From CBDANW01 sp965197825 (GTDB lineage: Bacteria; Acidobacteriota; Vicinamibacteria; Marinacidobacterales; DATDRI01): a DNA stretch of 64,000 nt. Both the position numbers and the translations under genes were made by a program. The notes under the pieces were generated by a model that saw only the letters and a program-made list of their open reading frames with translations, was not told the DNA's origin and searched no databases. This document shows, piece by piece, positions 41,336 through 50,151 of the stretch (its first letter is position 1; each line of letters opens with the position of its first letter). The stretch covers positions 1,860,001-1,924,000 of the forward strand of contig CBDANW010000002.1 of the NCBI GenBank assembly GCA_965197825.1. Reading direction: 5' to 3'.

Positions 41336-41628
41336 AGGTTCTTGAGTGCGCCCCGCAGGCGCGTATATTCCCATGTCGGGTTCGCCTGCGCCACGCGTAC
41401 AATGAGCTCACGGATGTCCTTCGCCGTCGGAGGTCGGCCTGGGCTCCGGTTCTTGCTGCCATCGTACTTGGGGCTGCGATGAGGTAGCGGTACCAGCGCA
41501 GTAGCGTAGCGGATGTGGCAACGGACGCAATCGGGGCCAGCGCCTCGCGGCCCCAAAGCCTGGGCCTTGACGGCGAGCCTGCGCCGATCGTCGTCAGAAA
41601 GCCTGAGACGCTTGCCCCGAAGCCCCAT
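41320..41628 (-). pseudogene. N-terminal fragment of an integrase/IS transposase
   Basis: About 102 codons from ATG 41628 (MGLRGKRLRLSDDDRRRLAV). The sequence YDGSKNRSPGRPPTAKDIREL then NPTWEYTRLRGALKNL is the N-terminal helix-turn-helix and linker of a known IS integrase family. The frame then enters the repeat (HRH and stop). The DDE catalytic domain is absent. It appears to be an internally deleted copy of the element that gave rise to repeats A-C. Confidence 0.7.
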
Positions 41629-41801
41629 TGTATCAGTCACGTCGGCAGCGGGCAGACACACGCGTGAACCCTATGGCGGCTCATATGAGAAACGTGCCGT
41701 TAGCACCGGAGTGAACAGCGTTCGGAACGACGACGGACATTCTTGCCCCAGGTCGGAGATGGAACTCTTTTGAATTGAACCCCTCACGTGCTGCTCGTGA
41801 T

Positions 41802-41985
41802 ATTTCCCTGTTCGCTCATCTCAATTCCCTGTTTTCCCAGAGCAATTCGCTGTTCGCCTATTTCAAATTCCCTGTTCTTTCGGAACAGGGAATTGCCATC
41901 TAACCATTTGAAATATAGAGAGTTATCACGTGAAAAACGGCCGAATCGGCAAAAAATGGCCCAAATTCCCTGTTAATTCCCTGTT
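41802..41985. repeat. Array of aattccctgtt motifs with helical phasing
   Basis: Forward copies start at 41802 (one mismatch), 41823, 41844 (one mismatch), 41866, 41964 and 41975; an inverted copy aacagggaatt is at 41884-41894. Spacings are 21, 21 and 22 bases, and 11 bases for the last pair, that is, two and one turns of the helix. The array is in a non-coding stretch (41662-42296) upstream of the SNF2 helicase gene. It could be a protein-binding array or a mobile repeat. Confidence 0.7.
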
Positions 41986-42164
41986 ATTGATGGTTTTCAG
42001 CCGAGACCGGATAGCTCCAAACTGCCCCATCCGCCAGCCTTCGCTCGCCCAAGTAAGAACCCGAGAAGGCGAGCTACGGCTGGCAGGCCACCTGCCGCGA
42101 GCGAAGGCTGTCCGCCGAAGCTGCGGGAGATACGGTGAGCGAAGGCGGACCCGTCGCGAAAGTT

Positions 42165-42205
42165 GCCCGCCGTAGTTCACACCAAACACGCTGACGAAGG
42201 CGGGC
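42165..42205. repeat. Extragenic inverted element, copy 1
   Basis: gcccgccgtagtt (42165-42177), a 16-base middle, then acgaaggcgggc (42194-42205); gcccgcc and ggcgggc are inverted arms. The same two blocks occur at 47214-47259. The flanking stretch 42040-42160 has further gcgaaggc/gccttcgc pieces. Confidence 0.55.
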
Positions 42206-42296
42206 TGCATCCGCCATTCCCCATTAATCCAATTAGAATCAAATAGATAGCCCACACCCCGGTGATTTCATCGCGCCCGCGGCCGCGGCCGCGCCC

Positions 42297-45200
42297 GTGT
42301 TAGACTGGAAGGATCGCCCGGGCGAACCTCCCTCCGGACGCCTTCGAGACGAAATCGTGATTGTCGCTCACGGAACCTGGATTCCAGCCTCCGATGGCGG
42401 AGGGTTCTTCCTCTGGGGGGAGACCGGCTTGCCCGAGCCGCTCCCGGATAGCGTCCCCGTTAGCGGGGGGGGGCCGTCCTTCCACCCGTTTCACTCCTCT
42501 TCCCACCAGGTCCAAGAGGAAGTTTTCCGGATGCTTGGCGAGGACGGCCGCTACGGAGTTCGTTCGGGTGTCGAAGCGGAGTTTCTGTTGCCGACGATGA
42601 ACGGCCGGCCGGTCGCATCGCCGGAACTGTTGATCGATTCCCCCGAGCCAGGCGCGGCCACACGGCTCGCGAAGTGGCGTATCTCGGGCTTGTCGATCCC
42701 GCCGATGACCGCGCTTGGATGGTTGGCGGGTTTGCCGAACGAGCTCGAAGAGCATCCCGCGCGGGTTCGCCTCGGGGAAGATGTGCACTTCTGGGCCACC
42801 GCCGCCCGGTTGGCGCTCGAGCTTCTCGCGCGGCAGCGATTTCTACCCGGTCTCGATGGTGGGTCGGATTCGGATGGGAGCCGCGCACTCTGGGTGCCTT
42901 GGCTGGATTCGGAACAAGAGCGGCTGGAACGGCTCGTCTCGGCAATGCCCCCGGTTTGCCGCGCTTTCGTTCCCGCTTCGAACCAAATCGTCGACCCGGA
43001 ATCGCTGGTGAATGACTTCCTGGCGCACGTGGTTGAGGATTTCGTGCGACAGGCGGCTTCCCGTCTGAGACTTCGACCGCGCTTCTTGGACAGTCACGGC
43101 GCCGAGTTTGCGGCCGCCTTGCTGCAGGGCGACGGCACACTGTCCCTCCAGCAAGATGTCAGCCATTCGCTTGCGATGGAGCTGGCCGCTTGGCGAAAGG
43201 GTTTGGAAGATAAAAGCGAGGCGCCCTTTCGGATCGCTTTCCGACTCGATCCGCCCGGTGAGTGGTTCCAGGAGCTTCAGGAGCTTCCTACCAACGTCGA
43301 GGAAGCGGAGTCCGCCGGTGCGGGCTGGCAACTGAAGTACTTTCTTCAAGCCGTCGACGACCCAACCCTGCTGATTCCGCTCGAGCGCATCTGGGGACAC
43401 GCCGGCGTGAGCTGGCGGTACCTGAAGCGACGCATGGACCGTCCTCAGGAGCGAGTCCTGGAAGCTCTCGGGCGGGCTTCGTCTTTGTTCTTGCCCATCG
43501 AGGAAAGCTTGAAGGAGGCGCGCCCCGAGTCCTGTGAGCTCACCCTGGAGGAGGCCTACCTGTTTCTCAGAGAGGGCGCGCTCTTATTGCGCGAGAGTGG
43601 GTTTGGGGTCCTCGTTCCATCTTGGTGGAGGACCGGGGAGGCAAGCGTTGGCCTGAGGCTCCACGTGCCGGCTCCCGACGATCCGGGGCGGGTGAGCTCC
43701 GCGCTCAGCCTGGAAACGCTCGTCGAGTTCGACTGGCAAGTGGCTATCGGCAGCGAGACCATGGATCGTCAGGAGTTCCTCCAGTTGGTGTCTTTGAAGC
43801 AGCCGCTGGTTCGTTTGCGGGGGAGATGGGTCGAGCTTCGAGAAGAGCAGGTGGAAGAGGCCTTGCGGATCCTCGGCTCAAAGACGTCTCGGACGGTGAT
43901 GCCACTGAGGGAAGTGCTGCAGTTGGGGCTCAGCGGTGGAGAAGACAAGCTGCCGGTGCGCGGCTTGGATGCTGAGGGGTGGGTCGGGGCACTTCTGGCT
44001 CAGCTCTCCCGGGCAGAGTCCCTGCCGCTTCTCGACTCGCCGCAAGCATTTCATGGCCAACTCCGACCCTATCAAGTCAGCGGTTTCTCGTGGCTTTCGT
44101 TTCTGGGTCGGTGGGGCATGGGGGCTTGCCTGGCAGACGACATGGGGTTGGGAAAAACCATTCAGATGCTTGCACTCCTTCTGCACCGCAAGCGCAGAGG
44201 CGAATTGAAGCGGCCCTTCCTCCTCATCTGTCCAACTTCGGTCATGAGCAATTGGAAGAAGGAAGCGGAGCGATTCGCGCCGTCGCTTCCGGTCATGATT
44301 CACCATGGTCTGGGGCGTCACGAAGGAGAAGCATTCGCGAGGCAAGCCTCTCGACATGACGTGGTCGTTTCGAGCTATAGCCTGGTTCACCGCGATCTGG
44401 CACGCCTCTCTGCCGTAGACTGGGGTGGTCTCGTACTCGACGAAGCTCAGAACATCAAGAACCCCGCGGCCAAGCAGACCAAGTCGGTAAAGCGCCTGGT
44501 AGCACCGACTCGCGTCGCGCTGACCGGTACTCCGATAGAGAACCGTCTATCCGAGCTCTGGTCGATCATGGACTTCTTGAATCCCGACTACCTCGGTTCG
44601 CACTCGTCCTTCAAGAGTCGTTTCGCGGTTCCCATCGAGAGGTACCGCGATCAGGAAGCAACCGATGAGCTCCGTCGGTTGGTGCGGCCTTTCGTGCTGC
44701 GGCGAGTGAAGACCGATCCAACCGTCATCAAGGATCTACCCGAGAAGAACGAGATGAAGGTCTTCTGCAGCCTCACTCGGGAGCAGGCGACTCTCTATGA
44801 GGCCGTGGTCCGGGAGAACCTTACTCGGATCGATGAGTCAGAAGGTATGGGGCGCAAGGGCGCGGTCTTGGTGGCGCTCACGCGGCTCAAACAGGTCTGC
44901 AATCACCCCGCGCACTACCTCGGCGACGGGAGCGCTCTCGGGGAACGCTCAGGCAAGCTCACCCGTCTCACCGAGATGCTCGAGGAAGTTCTGGCGGAAG
45001 GTGATCACGCGCTCATCTTCACGCAGTTTGCCGAGATGGGGAAAATGCTGCATCGACACTTGCAGGAAGCCCTTTCGACCGAAGTTATCTTTCTCCACGG
45101 TGGTGTGCCGGTACGGCAAAGGGACAAGATGATAACCCGCTTCCAAGAAGAACCCTCTGGCCCCCGGATCTTCGTCCTTTCCCTCAAGGCGGGAGGCTTC

Positions 45201-45491
45201 GGCTTGAATCTGACGAGGGCACGGCACGTGTTTCATTTCGATCGGTGGTGGAACCCAGCCGTCGAGAACCAAGCCACCGATCGCGTGTTTCGGATAGGTC
45301 AAACTCGTTCCGTCGCGGTACACAAGTTCATCTGCGCGGGCACTGTCGAAGAGCGGATCGACGAGCTCATCGAGCAAAAGAAAGATCTCGCCGGGCTGGT
45401 GGTGCGCGCGGGAGAAGGCTGGCTGACGGAGCTATCGACATTGGATCTCAAGGAGCTCTTTGCGCTCCGAAGTGACGTGGTGCAGGAGTAG
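42297..45491 (+). CDS. SNF2-family DEAD/DEAH-box helicase
   Basis: A 1064-residue protein. The N-terminal 500 residues are the poorly conserved bacterial SNF2-associated region beginning VAHGTWIP...GGFFLWGE. The helicase core starts with the Q-motif-like YQVSGFSWLSFL, Walker A DDMGLGKTIQ (about 614), DEAQ box LDEAQNIKN (about 713), LTGTPIENRLSELWS, and the C-terminal lobe SLKAGGFGLNLTRA and DRVFRIGQ. These proteins translocate on DNA and remodel bound proteins. The start is GTG 42297 or, equally possible, GTG 42357. The SWIM-domain gene begins four bases after the stop. Confidence 0.9.
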   Translation: MLDWKDRPGEPPSGRLRDEIVIVAHGTWIPASDGGGFFLWGETGLPEPLPDSVPVSGGGPSFHPFHSSSHQVQEEVFRMLGEDGRYGVRSGVEAEFLLPTMNGRPVASPELLIDSPEPGAATRLAKWRISGLSIPPMTALGWLAGLPNELEEHPARVRLGEDVHFWATAARLALELLARQRFLPGLDGGSDSDGSRALWVPWLDSEQERLERLVSAMPPVCRAFVPASNQIVDPESLVNDFLAHVVEDFVRQAASRLRLRPRFLDSHGAEFAAALLQGDGTLSLQQDVSHSLAMELAAWRKGLEDKSEAPFRIAFRLDPPGEWFQELQELPTNVEEAESAGAGWQLKYFLQAVDDPTLLIPLERIWGHAGVSWRYLKRRMDRPQERVLEALGRASSLFLPIEESLKEARPESCELTLEEAYLFLREGALLLRESGFGVLVPSWWRTGEASVGLRLHVPAPDDPGRVSSALSLETLVEFDWQVAIGSETMDRQEFLQLVSLKQPLVRLRGRWVELREEQVEEALRILGSKTSRTVMPLREVLQLGLSGGEDKLPVRGLDAEGWVGALLAQLSRAESLPLLDSPQAFHGQLRPYQVSGFSWLSFLGRWGMGACLADDMGLGKTIQMLALLLHRKRRGELKRPFLLICPTSVMSNWKKEAERFAPSLPVMIHHGLGRHEGEAFARQASRHDVVVSSYSLVHRDLARLSAVDWGGLVLDEAQNIKNPAAKQTKSVKRLVAPTRVALTGTPIENRLSELWSIMDFLNPDYLGSHSSFKSRFAVPIERYRDQEATDELRRLVRPFVLRRVKTDPTVIKDLPEKNEMKVFCSLTREQATLYEAVVRENLTRIDESEGMGRKGAVLVALTRLKQVCNHPAHYLGDGSALGERSGKLTRLTEMLEEVLAEGDHALIFTQFAEMGKMLHRHLQEALSTEVIFLHGGVPVRQRDKMITRFQEEPSGPRIFVLSLKAGGFGLNLTRARHVFHFDRWWNPAVENQATDRVFRIGQTRSVAVHKFICAGTVEERIDELIEQKKDLAGLVVRAGEGWLTELSTLDLKELFALRSDVVQE

Positions 45492-45495
45492 AGCG

Positions 45496-46308
45496 TTGGC
45501 GACATCGCGCAACAGACGGGACGCGTTCGCCGGAAGATGGTGGGCGCAACGCTGGATCGAGGTCCTGGAGCTCCTCGGTCTGGCCAATCGGCTGGAAAGA
45601 GGTCGTCGCTATGCTCGTGCTGGTCGCGTGCTACGACTCGAAGTGAGACCCGGTCGTGTCGAAGCCGACGTGCAGGGCTCGCGCTATGATGCTTACCGCG
45701 TCACCTTCCGGCTCAAGAAGCTTCCACGGGCCCAATGGGAAAAGGCGATCGAGACCCTGGCCTCACAGGCCTTGTTTGCCGCCAAACTCTTGGGGGGTGA
45801 GATGCCGCCTAATATAGAAGATGCCTTTCAGAGTGTCGGGCTCTCTTTGTTTCCGGCTCACCAGCGCGAGCTCGGGACGGATTGCTCGTGTCCGGACGCC
45901 GCCAATCCATGCAAACACATCGCCGCGGTGCATTACGTTCTCGCCGAGCAGCTCGATGAAGACCCTTTCCTGCTCTTTCGGCTTCGCGGTCGGGATAGGG
46001 AAACGATTCTAGAAGCACTCCGCGCGCGCCGCGCGGCGCAGGCGGGCGGTTCTGTCGTGCCCGAGAAGACCGCCTCGCTTGACGACTCGATCGAACGGTT
46101 CTGGAAGGCGGGCGAGGCGATCAAAGATTTCCCGGTGTCAGTAGGGCCTCCGGCCGTGTCGCTCTCCCTTCTCAAACGGCTGGGGGTTCCGCCGTTTTGG
46201 CAACCACACCCAGAGATTCGGGGTGCCCTGGGTCGGCTGTACGCGAAGGTGACGGAACGGGCTATGGCCTTGGCCTACGGCGGGTCGCCCCCTCAAAAGC
46301 GCGGATAG
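45496..46308 (+). CDS. SWIM zinc-finger protein, partner of the SNF2 helicase
   Basis: A 270-residue protein. The SWIM motif is CSCPDAANPCKHIAAVHYVL (CxC...CxH), around residues 127-146, a zinc fold that binds DNA or protein. The N-terminus GRWWAQRWIEVLEL and RYARAGRVL are typical of the SWIM partner encoded beside bacterial SNF2 helicases. The start is TTG 45496, four bases after the helicase stop, indicating a two-gene operon. The precise role of the pair is not established; DNA repair or defence has been proposed for relatives. Confidence 0.87.
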   Translation: MATSRNRRDAFAGRWWAQRWIEVLELLGLANRLERGRRYARAGRVLRLEVRPGRVEADVQGSRYDAYRVTFRLKKLPRAQWEKAIETLASQALFAAKLLGGEMPPNIEDAFQSVGLSLFPAHQRELGTDCSCPDAANPCKHIAAVHYVLAEQLDEDPFLLFRLRGRDRETILEALRARRAAQAGGSVVPEKTASLDDSIERFWKAGEAIKDFPVSVGPPAVSLSLLKRLGVPPFWQPHPEIRGALGRLYAKVTERAMALAYGGSPPQKRG

Positions 46309-46418
46309 GCATCGGCTCTCCCCGGTTCCCCATCGGGGTCTTCTCCCCTCAGTCGTCTGGCATCCAAGTTGCGTAGGAGTATGTATAGCTCGTCCAATCC
46401 GAACAGGGAGGTGGGGTG

Positions 46419-47009
46419 ATGAAGTCGATTAACCCCTTGAAACACAAGGGACTAACCGTCCCAAGCCGCGGCGGCCACGTTGCCATGCTGGTTTTGAGCT
46501 CCCTCGTCGTCTATGGGGTTTTGGCCACACCAATACGAGCCGCTGGCACCCCCGAGGATGCCTCGGCCGACCGCGCACTCTGCCAGTTTCTGGCGCCGAT
46601 TGCCAACCCGATCGATCCGTGCCCTCTTCTGGAACAAGCCAACGCGCTCGTGCCTCGACTTACGCGGTCGGCGGCTCAGTACGCGCGAAAGGTGGCGGCG
46701 GGTTTCGATCCCGAGCGCAGTCTGCGGATTCAGCAAGCGCTTCTACGCGAAGACCTGACCTGGATGAGTCGTGGTTTCAGCCGCCGACAGCTGGATCTGA
46801 TGGTCTTCGTTTCGGTCGCGCTCAGTTTGGAGCAAGCTGATGCGCTATCGGTAGAGCTCCGACGCTCTTTCGCAGCAAACGGCGACCCGAATGACCAGGT
46901 ACGCTTACAGAGGATCGAACTCTACCAGAGCCAGGCTTTGGACCTTCTCGAGGAGCTGTCGGCGTCACTCCGAGCCGTTCCCAATAACGAGTTTCGATTT
47001 CATTTTTAG
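46419..47009 (+). CDS. Hypothetical exported protein
   Basis: A 196-residue protein. The start is ATG 46419, after a strong GGGAGGTGGGG. A basic N-terminus and a hydrophobic segment (about 23-40, AMLVLSSLVVYGVLATP) form a signal peptide with likely cleavage after RAA. The mature part is helical with two cysteines (ALCQFL, DPCPLL) that could form a disulfide. The family is not recognised. There is no operon partner. Confidence 0.65.
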   Translation: MKSINPLKHKGLTVPSRGGHVAMLVLSSLVVYGVLATPIRAAGTPEDASADRALCQFLAPIANPIDPCPLLEQANALVPRLTRSAAQYARKVAAGFDPERSLRIQQALLREDLTWMSRGFSRRQLDLMVFVSVALSLEQADALSVELRRSFAANGDPNDQVRLQRIELYQSQALDLLEELSASLRAVPNNEFRFHF

Positions 47010-47301
47010 CAAACTCGCAATACCCTCAGCCGTCAACAAACGAAGTCGCACGAATCAGGCTCGCCAGACGGCGATTTCACTTTTAAGTGTCTCAATGCGC
47101 GCTCACTCCTCGTTCGCGCGCTTGGCGCCTCGCTCCTCGCTCGGCTTCCTGTCGTCGGCCCACTCGGGCCGGGCTCGCTCCGTTCGCGCCCGCCTTCGCC
47201 CAAGCTTCGGCGGGCCCGCCGTAGTTTCGCCGTTTCCGCTCTTGCGAACGAAGGCGGGCAGGGCGCGTGAAAACTTAGGCACCCTGCTACTAGTGGCTGT
47301 A
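47010..47301. other. Non-coding stretch with dispersed GC-rich elements
   Basis: Between the exported protein and the IS630 element. It contains the 15-mer shared with 1059-1073 and the second copy of the gcccgccgtagtt element. The IS630 transposase frame runs through it to 47103 because the element has no stop of its own. Confidence 0.5.
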
Positions 47302-48356
47302 ACAACTGAACGTTTAGTGGTTTTAATGCGTCGTGACGGATCGTTGTAGGTCCACTTCACGGGCTTGGGGTCTTCGTTGTACTTGCGAATGTAGCGCATG
47401 ATCTTGCGGGTCAGGTCGTGGGTTGACGTGAACACGCCTCGATGGATCAGGGCACGCTCGATCTTGGAGAACCAGAGTTCGATTTTGTTCAGCCAGGAGG
47501 AATATGTGGGTGTGAAGTGGAGTCGGACTTTTGGGTTGGCCTCGAGGAACTGTGCGACCTTGGCGGTCTTGTGAGCCGACAGATTGTCGAGGATGACATG
47601 TATTTCGCGCTTTCGCTTGTGGCTCGCAACCAGCTGCTCCAAGAAGGCGACGAACTCCTGGCTGGTATGGCGGCGGACAGTCTTGCCCAAAACCACCCCC
47701 GTCTTCGTGTCGAAGGCGGCGTAGAGAGAAAGCGTTCCATGCCGGACGTACTCGAAACCGTGTCGCTCGGCCCGCCCGGGAGACAACGGCAAGATCGGGT
47801 CCCGTCGATCCAGGGCTTGGATCGCCGTTTTCTCATCAATACAAAACACCGCAGCGTGCTGAGGTGGATTCATATATAGACCGATGATATCCGCTGCCTT
47901 CGTCTCGAAATCCGGATCGTTGGAGGCCTTGTAATGCTCAATTCGGTGTGGCTGGAGACCATGCTTTTTCCAAGTGCGAGCCACCATCATGTGATGGATT
48001 CCCAGCTTCTTCGCAAGTCGACGCGTGCTCCAGTGAGTCGAGCCGTCGGTCGGTTTTTTCTGCGTCCACGAAAGAATCCGTGCTTCCATCCGAGGCGTGA
48101 GCACTTGAATCGGACGCCCCTCGTGACGCGCGTACAGACCTGCCAGACGCTCCTCCAAGAATCGGCGTTTCCACTTGCTGATAAAAGGCGCCGTGCAGCC
48201 CACCGTCTGCTGCACCTGCGTATAGCTTGCACCGTCTGCCAGCAAGAGCAACATCCGAGCGATCCGCGCGTCATCCGCTCGACCGCGACGGCTCGAAACT
48301 CGTTTGCCAAGCTCCCTATGTTCCGCTTGAGTCAACGCAACGGCTCTCCCTCGCAT
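47103..48356 (-). CDS. IS630 family transposase
   Basis: A DDE transposase with an N-terminal helix-turn-helix (GASYTQVQQTVGCTAPFISK) and the catalytic triad in FCIDEKTAIQ (Asp), VILDNLSAHK (Asp) and TYSSWLNKIELWFS (Glu). The natural protein should end soon after KWTYNDPSRRI; here no stop exists before the element end, so the frame reads through the inverted repeat and about 65 codons of flanking DNA. The start is set at ATG 48356. The catalytic part is complete, so it may still be active. Confidence 0.85.
   Translation of the reverse strand: MRGRAVALTQAEHRELGKRVSSRRGRADDARIARMLLLLADGASYTQVQQTVGCTAPFISKWKRRFLEERLAGLYARHEGRPIQVLTPRMEARILSWTQKKPTDGSTHWSTRRLAKKLGIHHMMVARTWKKHGLQPHRIEHYKASNDPDFETKAADIIGLYMNPPQHAAVFCIDEKTAIQALDRRDPILPLSPGRAERHGFEYVRHGTLSLYAAFDTKTGVVLGKTVRRHTSQEFVAFLEQLVASHKRKREIHVILDNLSAHKTAKVAQFLEANPKVRLHFTPTYSSWLNKIELWFSKIERALIHRGVFTSTHDLTRKIMRYIRKYNEDPKPVKWTYNDPSRRIKTTKRSVVTATSSRVPKFSRALPAFVRKSGNGETTAGPPKLGRRRARTERARPEWADDRKPSEERGAKRANEE
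47214..47259. repeat. Extragenic inverted element, copy 2
   Basis: gcccgccgtagtt (47214-47226) and acgaaggcgggc (47248-47259), the same outer blocks as at 42165-42205 with a longer and different middle. Confidence 0.55.
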
Positions 48357-48388
48357 GAGAGAGATATTACAACTAAACATTTAAATGT
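47302..48388 (-). mobile_element. IS630-family insertion sequence
   Basis: A 1087-bp element bounded by TA dinucleotides (47300-47301 and 48389-48390), the normal IS630 target duplication. The ends form imperfect inverted repeats of about 28 bp: acaactgaacgtttagt on the left and acatttaaatgtttagt on the right, read inward. One transposase gene fills it. It is inserted seven bases past the stop codon of the rhomboid gene. Confidence 0.82.
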
Positions 48389-48397
48389 TACACTCCG

Positions 48398-49072
48398 CTA
48401 GTCGTAGTCGGGTTCGACGTCCACCCGCTCCGCTTGCCGCAGGCGCTCCTTGTTGACGTAGAAGTAGGCCAGCCCCAGCACCACGCCGATTCCAAAACCC
48501 AAAGCGTGAGTGCGGTAACTCACGGCGGGCTCGACTATGGTTGGCATCAGCACGATGACGCCGAATCCAACCGAGCGGAGCAGTCTCTTTGCGGGCGTGA
48601 ATCGGCGCTCGACGAAGAGGTAGAGGGTTAGCCAGAATCCCGCCATCATGTACGTAACCCCCGAGGCACCTACGAGGATCGTCAAGGGCGGATAAGTCGC
48701 TAGAGACAAACCCATCACCACGCCTCCACAACCGACCGTCAGAAGAGGGTGCACCATCGCTCCGAAATAGCCGTAGAGCAGGTAGCTCAGGACTCCGAAG
48801 ACGATGGCGTTGCTGAGCAGGTGCTCGAAGTCAGCATGCGCGCCGATGGCCGTAAAAAGACGCCAGTATTCGTTTCGGTCGAACACCGATTCCGGCGTGG
48901 CAGCAAGCTGAGAGGCGAGGCCGAAGGCGTCCGTCCAGTAAATTCCCGAAACGACGCTCAAGACCGCGACGCTCATGACGGCCACCCAAGCGCTTGCGCT
49001 CGCCGGCTTCCGCGAGAGGTAGGTTTCCTTGACGACCTCGGCCGGTTGGAGAAACGGGTACGGGGAGCTCAA
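48398..49072 (-). CDS. Rhomboid family intramembrane serine protease
   Basis: A 224-residue membrane protein with six helices. Signature residues: HLLSNAIVFG (His and Asn of the oxyanion site), LVGASGVTYM (GxSG with the nucleophilic Ser) and YRTHALGFGIG (catalytic His). Unlike the rhomboid at 3978 it has no zinc ribbon. The stop codon is followed after seven bases by an IS630 insertion. The start is ATG 49072. Confidence 0.85.
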   Translation of the reverse strand: MSSPYPFLQPAEVVKETYLSRKPASASAWVAVMSVAVLSVVSGIYWTDAFGLASQLAATPESVFDRNEYWRLFTAIGAHADFEHLLSNAIVFGVLSYLLYGYFGAMVHPLLTVGCGGVVMGLSLATYPPLTILVGASGVTYMMAGFWLTLYLFVERRFTPAKRLLRSVGFGVIVLMPTIVEPAVSYRTHALGFGIGVVLGLAYFYVNKERLRQAERVDVEPDYD

Positions 49073-49103
49073 ACGCTTTGAGATCGGGTGACCGGGGATG
49101 GCA

Positions 49104-50027
49104 TCAGGGAACCCAATCGGCGATGAAAACGTCGGTCCCGATCAGGTAGAGATCGAAATTGCGTCCCCTCGCGTCGTACATATTGGAAGAAAAGATGATG
49201 CGCTTGCCGTCGGGATGAAAGAAGGGGCAGAAATTCGCCGCACCGTTGTCGGTGATCTGTCGTTTGTTGCTACCATCGGCGTCCATAACGAAGATCTCGA
49301 GCACGGTCGGCTCGATTAGCCCCTCTTTCAGAAGCTCTTCGTATCGCGCTAGCGAGGTGGCATCCTTGGGGTGGTGAGCGCGGTAAACGATTTGCGTCCC
49401 GTCGGCGGAGAAGAAGGTGCCTCCATCATAGCCGGGGTCGTTGGTCAGGCGCCGTACCGCGCTTCCGTCCGCTTTCCTCGTGTAGAGATCGAGATCACCA
49501 TCCCGAATCGAAGTGAAGACGATCGTGGACCCGTCCGGTGAAACGGTGGCCTCGGCATCATAACCGGGCGTGCGAGTCAGCTGCTGAACGTCCGTTCCAT
49601 CCAAGTTGGCGACGAAGATGTCGTAGCTTTCGTAGATTGGCCAGACATACCCTCGCTCGAAAGTCGGCCGAGGGGGACAGGTTTCCGCTTTAAGGTGGGT
49701 TGAAGCGTAGAGAAATTTCTCTCCAGGTAGAAAGTAGCCGCAGGTCGTGCGCCCTTTGCCGGTCGACACGCGTTTCACATCGCTTCCGTCGAGGTTCATC
49801 GTGAAGATCTGATCACACGCGTAGGGAGGGCGGGTGGATTGAAAGATCAGCCGATCCCCGCGAGGGCTGAAATACGCCTCGGCGTTCTCACCACCGTCCG
49901 TCAACTGCCGGACGGTGGCGAGGTGAGGCTCGTGACGTTGGTTTCGGGCCTGCTGGCTCTGGCGGGTTGGCACGAAGACCGAACTGGAGAGCAGGAGTGG
50001 AAGACTAAGAAGGAAGAAAACTCTCAT
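49104..50027 (-). CDS. Secreted TolB/PD40 beta-propeller protein, probably internally deleted
   Basis: A 307-residue protein starting at ATG 50027 with a signal peptide (MRVFFLLSLPLLLSSSVF). PD40 repeats are plain: AYFSPRGDRLIFQS, ATVSPDGSTIVFTS, FFSADGTQIVYRA and FFHPDGKRIIFSS, each followed by an IF/LY..DGS strand. At the end NFDLYLIGTD runs directly into VFIADWVP, although in relatives one more repeat of about 40-50 residues separates these parts. The lost blade suggests an in-frame deletion. Likely a periplasmic or cell-surface binding scaffold. Confidence 0.75.
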   Translation of the reverse strand: MRVFFLLSLPLLLSSSVFVPTRQSQQARNQRHEPHLATVRQLTDGGENAEAYFSPRGDRLIFQSTRPPYACDQIFTMNLDGSDVKRVSTGKGRTTCGYFLPGEKFLYASTHLKAETCPPRPTFERGYVWPIYESYDIFVANLDGTDVQQLTRTPGYDAEATVSPDGSTIVFTSIRDGDLDLYTRKADGSAVRRLTNDPGYDGGTFFSADGTQIVYRAHHPKDATSLARYEELLKEGLIEPTVLEIFVMDADGSNKRQITDNGAANFCPFFHPDGKRIIFSSNMYDARGRNFDLYLIGTDVFIADWVP

Positions 50028-50151
50028 CTCGACGTTTCCGGCCACATGATAGCACGGTGGCCGTTTACGAGTTTCGCGCTGACGCCGGCGAATTCCCCTC
50101 GAGTTTCCATTTCTGGGCACTTTCGACTACAATCCGCCGGGTCGATCACAG

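Noticed and set aside
41802..41985. Possible CRISPR array
   Set aside because: Repeats are only 11 bases with about 10-base gaps, one is inverted and there are no cas genes.
41926..42255. 109-codon minus-strand frame over the aattccctgtt array
   Set aside because: Its translation is just the repeat sequence read as protein (NNRELTGN type) and continues into GC-rich repeats; no gene signal.
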